A stretch of DNA of 64,000 bases from Gigaspora margarita (Eukaryota > Glomeromycota > Glomeromycetes > Diversisporales > Gigasporaceae), in NCBI GenBank assembly GCA_009809945.1, contig WTPW01000011.1, positions 586,335 to 650,334 on the forward strand, read 5' to 3'. Both the position numbers and the translations under genes were made by a program. Shown here in pieces: positions 24,024 through 35,619 of this stretch (its first letter is position 1; every line of letters starts with the position of its first letter). The notes below the pieces were generated by a model. The model worked only from the letters and a program-made list of their open reading frames with translations. It did no database searches and was not told where the DNA came from.

Positions 24024-25961
24024 TTTCATACATTTCATACGTGACACAATGTTTTGGGGCTGATACAAACCCAAAAAAGGCAAAATCATGAATTTAACAA
24101 GATACCCATCTATACCTTTAACAATACAATCAAACCTCCCTAAATGCAAGCCGTAAAAGCCAGGCTTTTGATAGCTTTTATTTAGAGAACAATAAGCAAA
24201 TTGCATTTATAGTTTCTAGCGTACATTTGGGTTAGAGTTAAAGGTTGCATTTTGAATGATGTTGAATTTAGTATTGCATTTAGAGAGTATTTAACTAATC
24301 TTTTTTGAGCATTCCTCTACAATGCAACTTCAAGGGGTACATATATAAAGGTCTGATTATAATTTGAAAAGGTTGTACTTGGTATCATGTAAAAGTGGAA
24401 TGAGTGAAAAGCAGTATCAGCTAGTAATTTCTACATGTTCGAAGTAAACTGGCCAGTGAATTGTGCGGGTGTATAGTAATCGCTATGATGTCTGTTGTTT
24501 ATTTTGTAAAAAGCTATTATCAGTGATGTAATCATGCATGAGCAAATGAGGTTCGTTTTTTGAGATCGAATCCGCGCTTTGATTTCCTGTCACAAACCTG
24601 TGCCTTGTGCTTGTGTGAGTTGGTAGGAGGTCGTTTCACGAAGAAGTAGCTAAGTGTTTATGCAGAAAACGTAGTCGAAGAAGTAAAGCTTGCGCGAGAA
24701 TAGCAAATAAATACTAAACTTGAGCGAAATATTAAGCGCATTGGTCTTTCATTAATTGCACGTCATTTTGTAAGTGCATAGGCGGCCATAAAATTCAATT
24801 CAGCTATAGTTGATTATTTCTTGAACCATTCTCACGATAATACCTATTACTTTAATTTATTGGTTAAGATATCATATGTAATGTTGGATTGAATGGAGTA
24901 AGCCTATATCCTACATGTTTTTTCTTCGTTATGGTAATAAAGTCAATAAAAAAATAAAAATTGTGACGATATGCCAATATTGTGAATTTTTTGTAATTCG
25001 TTAATATGTGTATATGATGTTAATAGTGATTGATAATCCTTTTTATGATGGTGATGTCAATTAAGTTTTCTTTGCAGAAGTTTTTGCAAAAAACTGCAAA
25101 AGTTTCATAATTTGAAATTTGCACAGAATTGTGTTTAATTTCTGTGGCTATAGTTCTGGGTCTGAAGTTTTGCACAGATTTTCATTTAATTTATTATTTA
25201 ATTTTTTTGCAAATCTGCACAGAACTGCGCTAAAAAAAATTTCCTATATCAGGAATCTCAAAAATATTAAAAACTGATCTATGCGTTTCTTGTGCCATAC
25301 TATTTCACTTGTATGCTTGAATGGATGATATGCTATCATAACTCTTATCTTCTCTAGCAAAAACATGATTTGCAAACACAGTAAAAATTATTTCATTTTT
25401 CTCATGTTAATACTATTCTACACATGTATCTATCTATAAAATGTATTATTATTTAAAATTTAAATATATTATCGAGTGTCATTCTTTGATATAGAAGAAA
25501 ATTGTGCAGTCTACAAATAGCAGCAATTACGAGTACAATTATAGACAATAGAAAATCAAGATTTTTAGATATAAATATTAGTGACTAATGTAAATTTCTA
25601 AATATTTAGCATTTTTCATTTTTGTTTTATCAGATTTTTCAAAGTCTAGAGCGGAAGAATCATAATTGCTAAATTTGTGTAAATTTTATCTTTCTTGCAT
25701 TGGTTTAAAGATAAATATAATATTATTATTGTACAGGCTTATACAAAATAGTCACATTTCATGCTAAACAATCCAAAAATACGCATAGTTGCAACTTTGA
25801 GACAATAATTAAATCATATAAACAATTATTGTGCAACCAAGTAATTGAAGACTGAACTAAAAATTTACATATTCGTGTATATTACGTCATTGCAACTCAT
25901 TTTTTTTTACTGTTGTGCATATTTTATTATAGCTACAAAACAAATATGAAAATTTATTAAA
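24024..25961. other. Intergenic, no gene seen
   Basis: Upstream flank of the kinase gene. It is less AT-biased around 24540-24760 (several CG words) but has no sustained frame or RNA-gene shape. A repeated TGCACAGAT/CTGCAAA theme at about 25070-25240 resembles 44010-44095 and the hairpin at 4302-4440, probably remnants of one dispersed repeat. Confidence 0.5.
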
Positions 25962-26473
25962 GGTAAAGCCACGCAAAGTTGATTTTTCGTTTTGCATTGC
26001 ATGGAATCTGAAAACATGGGCCGGTCGGTCGGATTTTTTTAATTAACTGTAAATTAATGGAATAATGTTCACATCTAAGGTTATGCAAGGTTAATTTTTT
26101 TCATTTTAGATAACAAAGAATCAAAAAATTGGGTCGGCAGACATATTTTTCTGTCAGTCCTATCGGACAATTACGGTGAATTAAGGTCTCATCGGTGATA
26201 CCGGATGAGAATAGCGGGAAAAAATAAATGCCAAAAATCGAACAATTGACACAATTGGGATCTAAAAAAAAAAAAATTTGAAAAATCGAAAAAATGGGTC
26301 AGCGGGTATAGATACCTGACGAAACTATTTTGCCGTTGACGAAATGACGAAACCATAAGCTTCGTCAAGTTTCGTCATTGACGAAACTTATGGTTTCGTC
26401 AGGTTTCGTCATTCCGTCAGGTATCACTATCGGCGGGTAATGCAAACCGAAAAATCAACTTTGCGTGGCCTAA
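25962..26473. mobile_element. Inverted-repeat element with GCCACGCAAAGTTG ends
   Basis: AGCCACGCAAAGTTGATTTT at the left and AAATCAACTTTGCGTGGCC at the right are inverted copies of about 30 bases that continue into TTTGCATT. TATTAAA borders both sides (25955-25961, 26474-26480), a possible 7-base duplication. The interior holds GGTCGG-rich sequence and a separate palindrome (26314-26425). No coding. Confidence 0.65.
26314..26425. repeat. GACGAAAC palindrome
   Basis: GATACCTGACGAAAC at one end is answered by GTTTCGTCAGGTATC, with GACGAAATGACGAAACC and its complement inside, so the unit folds on itself around the AAGCTTCGTC region. It shares its key word with the arms at 18790-18975 and 20850-20945, and lies inside the element at 25962-26473. 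Confidence 0.75.
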
Positions 26474-26639
26474 TATTAAACCATCTATTTTTACGATGCA
26501 TAATAGTGGTTATGTATATGAAATGTAATGTTTGAATTCGTAAATAAATTTCTTTGAAAAAATTCTTTTGAGATTCCTTAACTTAGATTATTTCATGCAA
26601 TTCTTGAGTTTCAGCATAGTTATTAGATTTTGGATGCAA

Positions 26640-26950
26640 TGGACATCTCAAATTCGGGTTTGCTAAAGGTATTAGTGTTGGAGCTTCCAGACTTAATAAT
26701 GCTGGATGACTTCCTATTTTATTGTCGGTGCTAATGCTTCTGGGCTTGATAGCGTTGAAGAGTCTGTTAATAGTAGTATTGATTCTGGAGTTTTTCAGGC
26801 TTGATAATGTTGATTGGTTTGTTAATCATGATGTTGGTACTTGAAATTTTTGTTTTGGTAGATTAGAAGGCATGTACATACGAAAACTTGCCTTGATAAA
26901 TTGTCTTGTGGATTTAAATCCTTGTACAAGTTGTTAGTAGGAAGTGTATT
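26640..26950 (+). repeat. Degenerate tandem repeat, coding-like
   Basis: Imperfect repeats of a GTTGGTGCTTCTGGGCTTGATAATG-like theme of about 65-75 bases. One frame gives VGANASGLDSVEESVNSS before stops. It could be the relic of a repeat-containing protein; I do not recognise it. Confidence 0.35.
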
Positions 26951-27480
26951 GGTAAAAAAAGAAAGTTAGGTATCTATAAAAAAAATTGTCATTTTTTATT
27001 TATATTTATTTTTGTGTTATTTTTTATTACTGATATGGTCTAGAAGAATCTATCAAAGATATTAAATTATTTAAAGCAAATTGTTGAACACCATCCTCAA
27101 TTTTCAATGTCCGAGCTAAATTTGACGGACTCCGAATTATGTCTGAGTAAATAGATTATTGTCCGAGCAATATTTGTAGGTGTTAGGTGTTACGACGGTC
27201 GGGAGAGCTTGAGGAAATTGGGCCGATTTAGTTTGATCGTGAACAAAAGTAAATGGTTTAAAACGATAAACTAACACATAATTACGGGTATAACAGTAAT
27301 ACGATTTGTCACACTTTTTTGGTAAATTATACAAAAAACATATAAAATTACTATAAACTCGTTAGGCAAGATTAGTTTCAATCTACATATTAATGGTAGC
27401 AGCACACCCTTTGTACTACCAGTAATACAATTTTAAAAACTCGTAAAAAATCCAAAAAATTATAAATTTAAATAATTTTT

Positions 27481-27606
27481 AGCAAAAATATTTATTTAAT
27501 ATTCTAGTTTAATTCTATTAAATTTATTTTAAAATTAATAATTAGCAAAAATATTTATTTAATATTCTAGTTTAATTCTATTAAATTTATTTTAAAATTA
27601 ATAATT
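27481..27606. repeat. 63-base tandem duplication
   Basis: The AT-rich unit starting AGCAAAAATATTTATTTAAT at 27481 recurs at 27544 apparently unchanged. Near identity implies a recent event or replication slippage. Confidence 0.85.
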
Positions 27607-28340
27607 AATTTATTTAAAAAAAGCTTTTTTAATCAAATCTATTTTTTAAAATTTTAATGTACTACCTGTAGTACACTTTTCAAAATTTTGTATATTATAA
27701 AATTATTAATGAATTTTATAATTTAAAAGTTTTATTTAGTGATATGGGTCAATGAAAAAATTGTGGACCGAGCCCGATCCCAAAAAAGCACGAGCTGGTC
27801 GACCGGGCTGACCTTTTGCTAGTGTAATTTTTTCTGATCAGAATCAGTCAAAATTTATCTATATTAAACGTGTAAAAGGCCATCAAATAGTTTTTGCCAA
27901 ATTCTAGTAATATTAAATTATTTAATTTTTTATTCTTTTTGTCCTTGAGAAAAATTCCAGCATGTTAGTATTTTATGTTAATTGATTGTCTATGCTCCGA
28001 ACATTCTGATACTATTCTGATACTTAGATTATATTCGCTATTTACCAGTCTACACCTAAATAATTACATTACTATAAACGACTAGCTGATTTTTATTTAT
28101 TCTCTAGCCTGAAATATGCTTTGGAAGAGAATTGATTCTAACACTTCTTTACCAACTGGCCCAGTCCACAAAGGTGCGGCTGAGGGTCAACCCACCCATC
28201 GACCCAGCCATTGGGCCGGGGTTGACCTGTATCACTAGTTTTATTATATAAAAAAATATTTGAAATTTATTGTTATTAAAAATTATATTTATATAATAAA
28301 ACTATTATTTTCTATTATAAGCATTTAATTGCAAATCATT

Positions 28341-28638
28341 TAGGGAATGGCTAAAGCCATGTACCCATGTGATTTTTTGAAATTTAGTTAAAATTAGGGT
28401 TAAAGCCTGTTTAGCATTCGGGTCAGGGTTAGGGTTAGAACAGACATATAGGTAAAATTGCCTTCCTAGCATTTTTTATTAATGGTCCAAAACAGGTTTG
28501 AACTGCCATTTTTATGTTCTTGCATTTTTTTTTGTTTTTTGTCTTCTTCGGGCTGATCTGTGTAAACAAAATTTTGCAACTCCAGTTGGTTGATTTACAC
28601 AAAAATATCACATGGGTACATGACTTTAGACAACCCCT
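28341..28638. mobile_element. MITE, copy B of the 19306-19593 family
   Basis: Left GGGAATGGCTAAAGCCATGT and right CATGGGTACATGACTTTAG plus ACAACCCC form inverted ends of about 32 bases. The body matches 19306-19593 in opposite orientation. It contains GGGTCAGGGTTAGGGTTAG (about 28420-28438). It lies within the 27395-29056 element, so it is either part of it or a later insertion. Confidence 0.8.
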
Positions 28639-30049
28639 ATATTTAGCAATCAAAAGTTGTACAAGTTTAAAAAATTTTTAAAAAAATTTTTATTAAATAA
28701 TTTGTTTTAATTTTTTAATAAAAGTTGTAAAAAACTTTATTGTTTATTAAAATTAATTATAATTTTATTATTTAAGCAAATATATTTTGAGCAATAGATG
28801 TTTAAAATTTAAAAAAAAATTAAAATTCTATTTTTATTATATAAAAACTAGATTAAAATTCTAAACAAAATATTTTTTATAAAATTCTAGAGAACACTTT
28901 ATATTATAAAAAACTTAGATATGTAATTGCAAATAGTTAAGATATTTTAAAAAAATATTTAATAGAATATTTAATTTTTAAATTAATAGATAATTGGTTT
29001 TAAAGACTGTCACAATGTAGTACAATATACTACCAGTAGTACAGTGTGCTGCTATCTATTAATTTAAAATTAAATTTTGCGATTATATAGAGCAAAAGAA
29101 GGAGAATAAACTTACTTATTCTGCCAAGTTATAGTTTTGCCATTTTTGTACAAAATGAAAATGTAACTTCTTCAAAAACAAATATTTTTGATTTTAAGAT
29201 GTGAATCGTATGTAAAATCATGCTCCAAACAACTTTACTTAATCAGCAGAAGTAGGTTACCTTGTAAAAACAATGGGTTACCTATGTACTAAAGTTAAAA
29301 TTTATCGTATTTTATGATCTAATGATTTTTCTTATTAGGTAACCTACTTTGGGCTCCTCTTCAAAGTTGTTCAGCATGTTATTTTACATTATATTTGAGG
29401 TTGAAACACACTTTCTCGACTTTTTACTAAGTGAAAAATGGGTAAAGTTAGAAAAAAAATTTTTTTAAAAAAATTTGGTTTAAAAAAATTTTTTTTAACT
29501 TTAACCCCATTTTTCACTTAGTAAAAGGTTGAGAAAGTGCATTTTAACCCTAAATATAATGTAAAATTACATGCTAAACAACTTTGCCTAGGAGCCCAAA
29601 GTAGGTTACCTAATAAGAAAAAACATTAGATCATAAAATACGATAAATTTTAACTTTAGTACATAGGTAATCCATTTTCTTACAAGGTAACCTACTTTTG
29701 CCGATTAAGTAAAGTTGTTCAGAGCATGATTTTATATATAATTCACATCTTAAAATTGGAAAATATTTGTTTTTGAAAAAGTTACATTTTCATTTTGTGC
29801 AAAAATGGCAGAACTATAACTTGGCAGAATAAGTAAGCTTATTTTTCTTCTTTTGCTCTATATAATCGCAAAATTTAATTTTAATTAATATGTAGGTTGA
29901 AACTAATCTTGCCTAACAAGTTTATAGTAATTTTATATATTTTTTTGTATAATTTTATATATAAAAAATTTACACGTGATATATTGTGTTACTGACAAGG
30001 TTTCTCTTTATTAATATAAATCAATACACCCTTTATAAGCTGAAACTAA

Positions 30050-30175
30050 ACCCTTATATATTTTTAATTCGTATGGGGATTTATTCAATAGCTTGGAGAT
30101 TCAATTACTCATTTGGAGATTTTATCATGCCCGTTTGGAGCTTTTGATCACCTGTTTGGAGATTCAACCACCTGA
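30050..30175 (+). repeat. TTTGGAGATTC short tandem repeat
   Basis: Four to five imperfect units of about 25-28 bases sharing TTTGGAG followed by ATTCAA or TTTTGAT. No coding. Confidence 0.6.
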
Positions 30176-31177
30176 CTATGCCACAAACTATATCAAAATA
30201 AGAAATAAGGTAGCTGCATGACATTGTTATACAAAACCAGAAACGTAAATTTATGAGTCAACTCATTAGATGATTTGAGCACTTTTAAGATTATACATGG
30301 TTTGAAGAAATTATGGGTAAAGTTCAGAATCAATTTATTTTTCTTATGACGAAAAATTTTAATTGCTTTATGATAAGAAAGTCAAAGTCTTAACAAGAAA
30401 TGCATCGACAAATGCAGTGAGTTATATGAAATATAATTAATTTTTTTGTGTATCAAAATATTAGGATAGATTTAGTGTAGGTAGTTCTATAGCAAATTAG
30501 TGTAAATATTTTGTTGTTATAGTAGATGTATTCATATAAATAAAATTTTTCATATGTTTGCTAAATTATTTTACTCAAGCTTATTCATCAAAAGTAACAA
30601 AGTTCAGGCATTCTTAAATAGGTTTCAAAACTAGTTTCTTTATTATTTTTTCAATACTTATAATTATTTCATTTCACTAGCAATGACTTCACTATATTAG
30701 CTAACTATAAGTTAAATTGTCATATTTCTATTTGATTTACTGTAAAAATTCTATTACAAAGCTTATTAGCTACCACAATGATACAATATGCAGTTAAGTT
30801 AGTTGGTATTACTAATGCAGTGGCATACTGTATAATTAATAATCAATTAAATGATTATGGTTAATCATACTTTTTTTTAAAACACAATCGTTAAAGCGAA
30901 CAGAATTAAACTTCATATTTATGTTGGTGATTTATTGAACATTAATTGATTACATTTAATCATTCATTGTTCTTGAAAAATAATCGTTAAAGTAAACAGA
31001 ATTAAGTTTTGAAACACAATTGTTAAAGTGAACAGAAACTTTATACTCACCCTGGTAATTTACTTGGTAATTTATTGACGATTAAACGATTACAGTTAAT
31101 TATACATTTTATTGAAAAATAATTGTTAAAGCGAAAAGGATTTATAGTAATTTATTGAACAATTAAATGATCACGGT

Positions 31178-31884
31178 CCCTATAAGAAAAGTGGTTCAGG
31201 AGTATAGTACGGGAAAACAGTATATATGCATGGGATAGTACAGACTATATGACATGTATAGGCACATTTTACAGAATGGCACGATTAAAAATGATATGGA
31301 TACTATGGTAATGGGGTAGCATGTTATATTACATCACACAGAATAGCACATATTTAGTAGCACGCATATGCACATTGTACATGATGGCATGTCGAATTAC
31401 ACAGAATTGCACATGTTAAAAATGACATGTGTTGGCTCATTTCACAGAGTAAAATCAAACAATTTGTTTCAAAAAGTTGCAATATCTCAAAAATTTGCAA
31501 GTAAGCCTGCTCTGGTATCTTAAGAAAAAAGATTCCTTGCAAGATTTTACACATTAAAATTAATTTAGCTTTTAGATATGTACATGCTTTAACTATTATC
31601 CAGTTCTCTTCTAATAAAATGTCTATTTGAAAGTGGACCATAAATTTATATTTATTTACCTGTTCCATTCACGTGCTATCATATGTGTCAATTGGCTTAG
31701 TAAACTGCTATAAAAGGCACAGGCGATTTATGTATTTCATGTTAAATTGGCCATATATACAGATCAACACAGTCTGCTAATTCCTATGCCTACTCAAACT
31801 ATGCACATGCAAACCTGATCCATAGCATGTGCCAGTCTATATACTGTTTTTCTGTGTGATCCCAGACCACTTTTCTTATAAAGG
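31178..31884. mobile_element. Inverted-repeat element, CCCTATAAGAAAAGTGG ends
   Basis: CCCTATAAGAAAAGTGGTTC at the left and ACCACTTTTCTTATAAAGGG at the right are inverted copies that extend with mismatches for about 70 bases (AAAACAGTATATA, GACTATAT). It interrupts the tandem array. The body repeats an ATGGCACAT/ACACAGAAT theme. No clear TSD, no coding. Confidence 0.7.
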
Positions 31885-31943
31885 GTTGATTATACATTCT
31901 ATTGAGATGCAATCCCAGGTTTGCATAATTTTGTGAACACTAT

Positions 31944-32125
31944 AGGACCCCGAAATATACATAGATAGGTCAGGTATGTGTTTGCTTATTTTTGAGGTTT
32001 TTTATACAGATCTTTTCTATTTATAGTAATTTTTTTGCTTATTTTTGAAGTTTTTATTGCAGATCTTTTCTTTTTTAGTAACCCTATAATTAACCTGACC
32101 TATCTATGTATATTTCGGGGTCCTG
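31944..32125. mobile_element. MITE with perfect 31-base ends
   Basis: 31945-31975 (starting GGACCCCGAAATATAC) and 32093-32123 are perfect inverted copies. ACACTAT lies on both sides (31937-31943, 32126-32132), a possible 7-base TSD. The interior is a tandem duplication of about 64 bases (TGCTTATTTTTGA..CAGATCTTTTC twice). Perfect ends imply recent mobility. Confidence 0.8.
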
Positions 32126-32134
32126 ACACTATGA

Positions 32135-32290
32135 TAAATTTTTTAATTATTAAATGATTGTGATTGTGGTTGCAATTGCTAAAGCTGGCTAATTTATCAT
32201 AAATATGAGCTTGATACTCATGATAAATTGGCTAGCTTTGGCAACTGGGATCACAATCACAATTATTTAAATATAAAAAAATTAAGCATA
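32135..32290. repeat. Palindrome, arms about 60 bases
   Basis: TTTAATTATTAAATGATTGTG then GCTAAAGCTGGCTAATTTATC is answered after a 20-base loop by GATAAATTGGCTAGCTTTGGC and CACAATTATTTAAATATAAA. It directly follows the MITE at 31944-32125. Confidence 0.75.
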
Positions 32291-32399
32291 TACAGACTGC
32301 AATAAACTACATACTTGCCATGGTGATTTATTAAATAGTTAAATAATTATAGTTAATAATACTTTCCATTGAAACACAATTATTAAAGTGAACTAAAGC

Positions 32400-32770
32400 T
32401 GTAGCGTAAGTTACCAAAGTGTAGATGAATACCTGGGTGGGAAGGTACCGCTCTACCAAGTTTTTTGTCAAGGATAAACTAGTCCTAAGGGGCATGTAAA
32501 AGAGATCTGGGCGTCCAGACTGACTTGTGTTGTACCGTGGATGTCTGGTGAATCAGTTGAGATTGGTCAAGGAGCAGATAAGATCAGAGGGTTTAAATAG
32601 GCAATTCCCGTAGTTGGGTTGCAGGTATAGCAGCTAGTGTAGAACCTTTGGGCAGACCACTTAAATTAGACACCAAAAGTGTACATGTAGCTAGTTGTAT
32701 CTTCGTCCCTGTATAATTTCCAATGAGTAAACTGAATAAACACTATCCCCCAAGTTGGGCACTTTGAATC
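32400..32770 (+). repeat. Dispersed repeat, copy 1 (copy 2 at 57880-58110)
   Basis: Less AT-rich than its surroundings. Its second half, including TAGAACCTTTGGGCAGAC, CACTTAAATTAGACACCAAA and AGCTAGTTGTATC, matches 57990-58070. One frame gives the same peptide theme in both copies (SVEPLGRPLKLDTKS against SIEPLGGLLKLDTKS). An AATAAA follows near 32736. It may be a SINE-like or retroposed sequence; no poly(A) or TSD found. Confidence 0.55.
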
Positions 32771-32970
32771 TGAAAAAAATCATTAAAGTGAACAGAATTA
32801 AATTTTGTACTCATGCTAGTAATTTATTGAATTAAATGTTTACATATATTTTTTTAAAAATCAATTATTAATGTGAACAGAATTAAACCTCATACATATA
32901 ATTTTCTTGAAACACAGTCATTAAAATTAACAGAATTATACTTAATACTCATACTGGTTATTCCATAGAT

Positions 32971-33600
32971 CAATTGCAAAAATGATAATATAATTATTTA
33001 AATGATCAAATATTGCAATTTTCCCCACAATTTGGTCAGTCACGTACTTTACAAAATTTTGGAATTTTCAAATTTGCAATAATTAGCCAAATAAAAGCAA
33101 TAAAATGCACATTTTTGATACTAAATTAGTTATTTTAATAATTTATTACAAAAATACTTCATTATCAGCACTATTAACTACCTAATATATTAGTTAATTA
33201 TTGGTAATTTTTTGGGCCTTTATTTGTACTAAACTAATGCAATCTTATTGCTAATATTAGCATTTTTATTATTACAATAATTGGAAATTGGATTTATAAA
33301 ATTAAATTATAATAATAAAATACTAAAAAATATCCATTTTGGCAAAAATTTTGTATTTCATAGTGCATTATCAATACTATTAAGTGGCTTATTTTTAGCA
33401 AATCAAAGTTTGTCACTTTTTTGTAAAGATTTGATCCTGCCAATCAAGAATGTTAAAGTATAGAAACCCAAAATTATATATAATAAATAATAGAATATTG
33501 ATAGATAAAATTGGTAAGCTTAAACATAATATTTTATTATTATTAACACATCAGTATATATGAATTACAAGTAGTAGAGAAGTAGAAATAGAGCTTGATC
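32971..33600. other. AT-rich sequence, no gene seen
   Basis: A short frame at 33281-33463 has no recognisable feature and typical AT-rich composition. Weak inverted similarity between about 33060-33130 and 33380-33430 suggests an old foldback. Confidence 0.45.
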
Positions 33601-33639
33601 AGCTACATTATTGCTAAGGGTAATAAGGGATTATGACGA

Positions 33640-34345
33640 AGTAGGTATTGTGACAAATCATGATATCTTATGATCATGTGATCAGAATCGAATGAAATTT
33701 ATTCCATTCGATTCGTCTCAATAAAAGGAATCGAATGGTATAAGTTTCATTTGATTATACTTGCCAAATCATGAGGTATTAAAATTAATGTACTTTTAAA
33801 TTATATTACAAATAATCACTTTTGTGATACAGCGAGCAGAATTGAATGATTTTTATGTCATTCGATTCCTCTTGTCGAGAGGAATCGAATGGTACAAAAC
33901 TTGCCCAATTTGGATTACTGAGTCACGAGATAATAATTTTTAAGCAATTAGATATATAGAATTCATATAGAATGCTATAGTAAAAGAGTATTGTGACGAA
34001 TCGTAAATGTCTCATTATCTTGTGATCAGAACCCAATGATTTTTGTACCATTCAATTTCTCTCGACAAGAGGAATCAAATAATATAAAAATCACTAAATT
34101 TTGACCACATGGCCATGAGATATTTATAATTCGTCACAATACCTTCTAGCACAAGAAATCTCTTATTTTTTTAATAAAACTTTAGTTAACATATCTTGGG
34201 ATCCAATGATCAGAATCGAATAATTCTTATATCAATTGATTCAATATAACAAAACGAATCGAATAATACCAAAATTATTTGAGTTTAATTAATAAATCAC
34301 ATAATATATTCAAAATTTTGTTAATTTTGTCATAATACCCCTAAT
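33640..34345. repeat. Four hairpin units with GAATCGAATG arms
   Basis: Four successive units of about 110-160 bases (about 33640-33780, 33815-33960, 33985-34145, 34190-34345). Each has TATCTTATGATC or similar, GATCAGAATCGAATGA, a TCATTCGATTC-type inverted match near a TCTC/GAGA loop, and an outer inverted pair. Related units occur at 46060-46210 and 46650-46800. No TSDs identified. Confidence 0.7.
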
Positions 34346-34649
34346 GCCCTTATATGATAAAAAAATATATTATGCAAAACATATGGGTAAAGGTCGCTAT
34401 CCAAGCAAGCTCTAGCGTTACATACTAAAACTTCAATGCCTACAACAAAGTCTCTAGGCTAGGACTAGTTATTTGAACTCATTTTCTAATCTGTCAAACG
34501 CATAAACTACCTACCTCTTGGTCTCCAAATTCTCTAAATTCCAAGGTCCTAAAAAACTGCCTACTATATGAAAACCCCAAATATAAGAAAGATACTAACA
34601 TATCCATATAGTTAAAAAAAGAATCAGAGCGTCATCCTTCAGGATCTAT

Positions 34650-34890
34650 TTCAGGTTTTTGCACTGCTAATGCAACTACAGAGCCTAACTATCTACTAAT
34701 AAGGTTCTTGCACTGCCACTGCGCTGCAGAGCCTGACTATCAACTCTTAAGACTCTTTGCATTGTCACTGCAGCCACAGAGTTTGAAAATTGCTATTGAT
34801 AGCCTTGCACTGCCCACATAGCCGTGGAGCCCAAAAACTGACTGCAAAGATATTTGTACTATCACTATAGCTGTGGATCCTTAACTATTC
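34650..34890 (+). repeat. Tandem repeat, about 60-base unit
   Basis: Four to five imperfect units of TTGCACTGCCACTGCAGC then AGAGCCTGACTATCAACT. Richer in GC than neighbours. No frame persists through it. Confidence 0.7.
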
Positions 34891-35619
34891 AATATATTGC
34901 CCAACCAAACAATGCTACTAATACTTGCAGGGCTACTTAAAAGGGAGAGGGAGATAGAGCCAGTCTTTACCAAGGCATATGATAGCGAAACAAAGATAAT
35001 TTCCTCTATTTTGCAAAAACCCTTATAAACTTCATTCCTTAACATCTGCATTTCCTACACTACTTCAATATATCCTACTTACCAATATTCATAAGAAACC
35101 TAAATCCGCTAAAATCATATATCATCCCAATAAAAATCAATAAAAAGCCTCAACCAAAGCACTAGTCAAATGTGATATACAATAAAGTCAACTGATATCA
35201 TCAATAATGACTGCTTAACTCATCATGTCAGATCAAATGAAATCTACAAAAATCAATTTCATATGGTATTAAACAAATTTAAGCAAATCAATATTAATAT
35301 GCTCTTTAATCAAAGCATTTCTAATTTAACATTAGATCTGCTTAGTATGTATGACTATCCATATAAATAGCAAGGCATAACAGGTCATGCCAGAATTTAG
35401 AAAATACACACAACCACAATTTATCAAAATGAATAATAAACAAACATATTTACCCATTATACACATAATGTTACTGCACATCAAATGATCAATTGAATAT
35501 GCCATAAAATAAAAGAGTCAAACCCCTAATAAACACATTGCAATAACAAGTTCCACATAATCACCAATAAAATAGACAAAGATCCCAAAAAGAGTTTAGA
35601 TACTCCTATTGTAGAGTAA
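34891..35619. other. No gene recognised
   Basis: AT-rich sequence without a supported feature, upstream of the retrotransposon remnant at 35.6 kb; by position it may be the decayed 5' part of that element. Confidence 0.45.

Larger units (their letters stand above)
27395..29056. mobile_element. 1662-base element inside the palindrome, 7-base TSD
   Basis: Ends GGTAGCAGCACAC at the left and GTGTGCTGCTATC at the right are inverted copies, with related GTACTACCAGTA words just inside. TATTAAT flanks both sides (27388-27394, 29057-29063), and the uninterrupted right arm of the host palindrome shows the pre-insertion sequence with one TATTAAT. The interior includes a 63-base tandem duplication, a GC-richer stretch (27740-28220) and a MITE (28341-28638). 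No transposase seen. Confidence 0.8.
27294..29994. repeat. Palindrome of about 1 kb, left arm interrupted
   Basis: 29064-29465 and 29470-29884 are inverted copies of about 400 bases with a spacer of only A/T runs. The right arm continues to about 29994 (AATATGTAGGTTGAAACTAA then TCTTGCCTAACAAG), and its inverted match is found not next to the left arm but at 27294-27394. Between those two parts of the left arm lies a 1662-base insertion with its own TSD. Without it the palindrome is about 1030 bases with arms of about 500. No coding. Confidence 0.88.
30880..32960 (+). repeat. Interrupted tandem array, about 100-base unit
   Basis: Units of the form AACACAATTGTTAAAGTGAACAG, ATTAAACTTCATACTCA, TGGTAATTTATTGAAC, ATTAAATGATTACAGTTAAT occur head to tail at 30880-31175 and resume at 31886-31915, 32290-32400 and 32770-32960. 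The breaks are filled by separate inverted-repeat elements (31178-31884, 31944-32125), a palindrome (32135-32290) and a dispersed repeat (32400-32770). Confidence 0.7.

Noticed and set aside
33640-34345. CRISPR-like array
   Set aside because: Units are diverged hairpins without constant repeats or unique spacers, in eukaryotic DNA.
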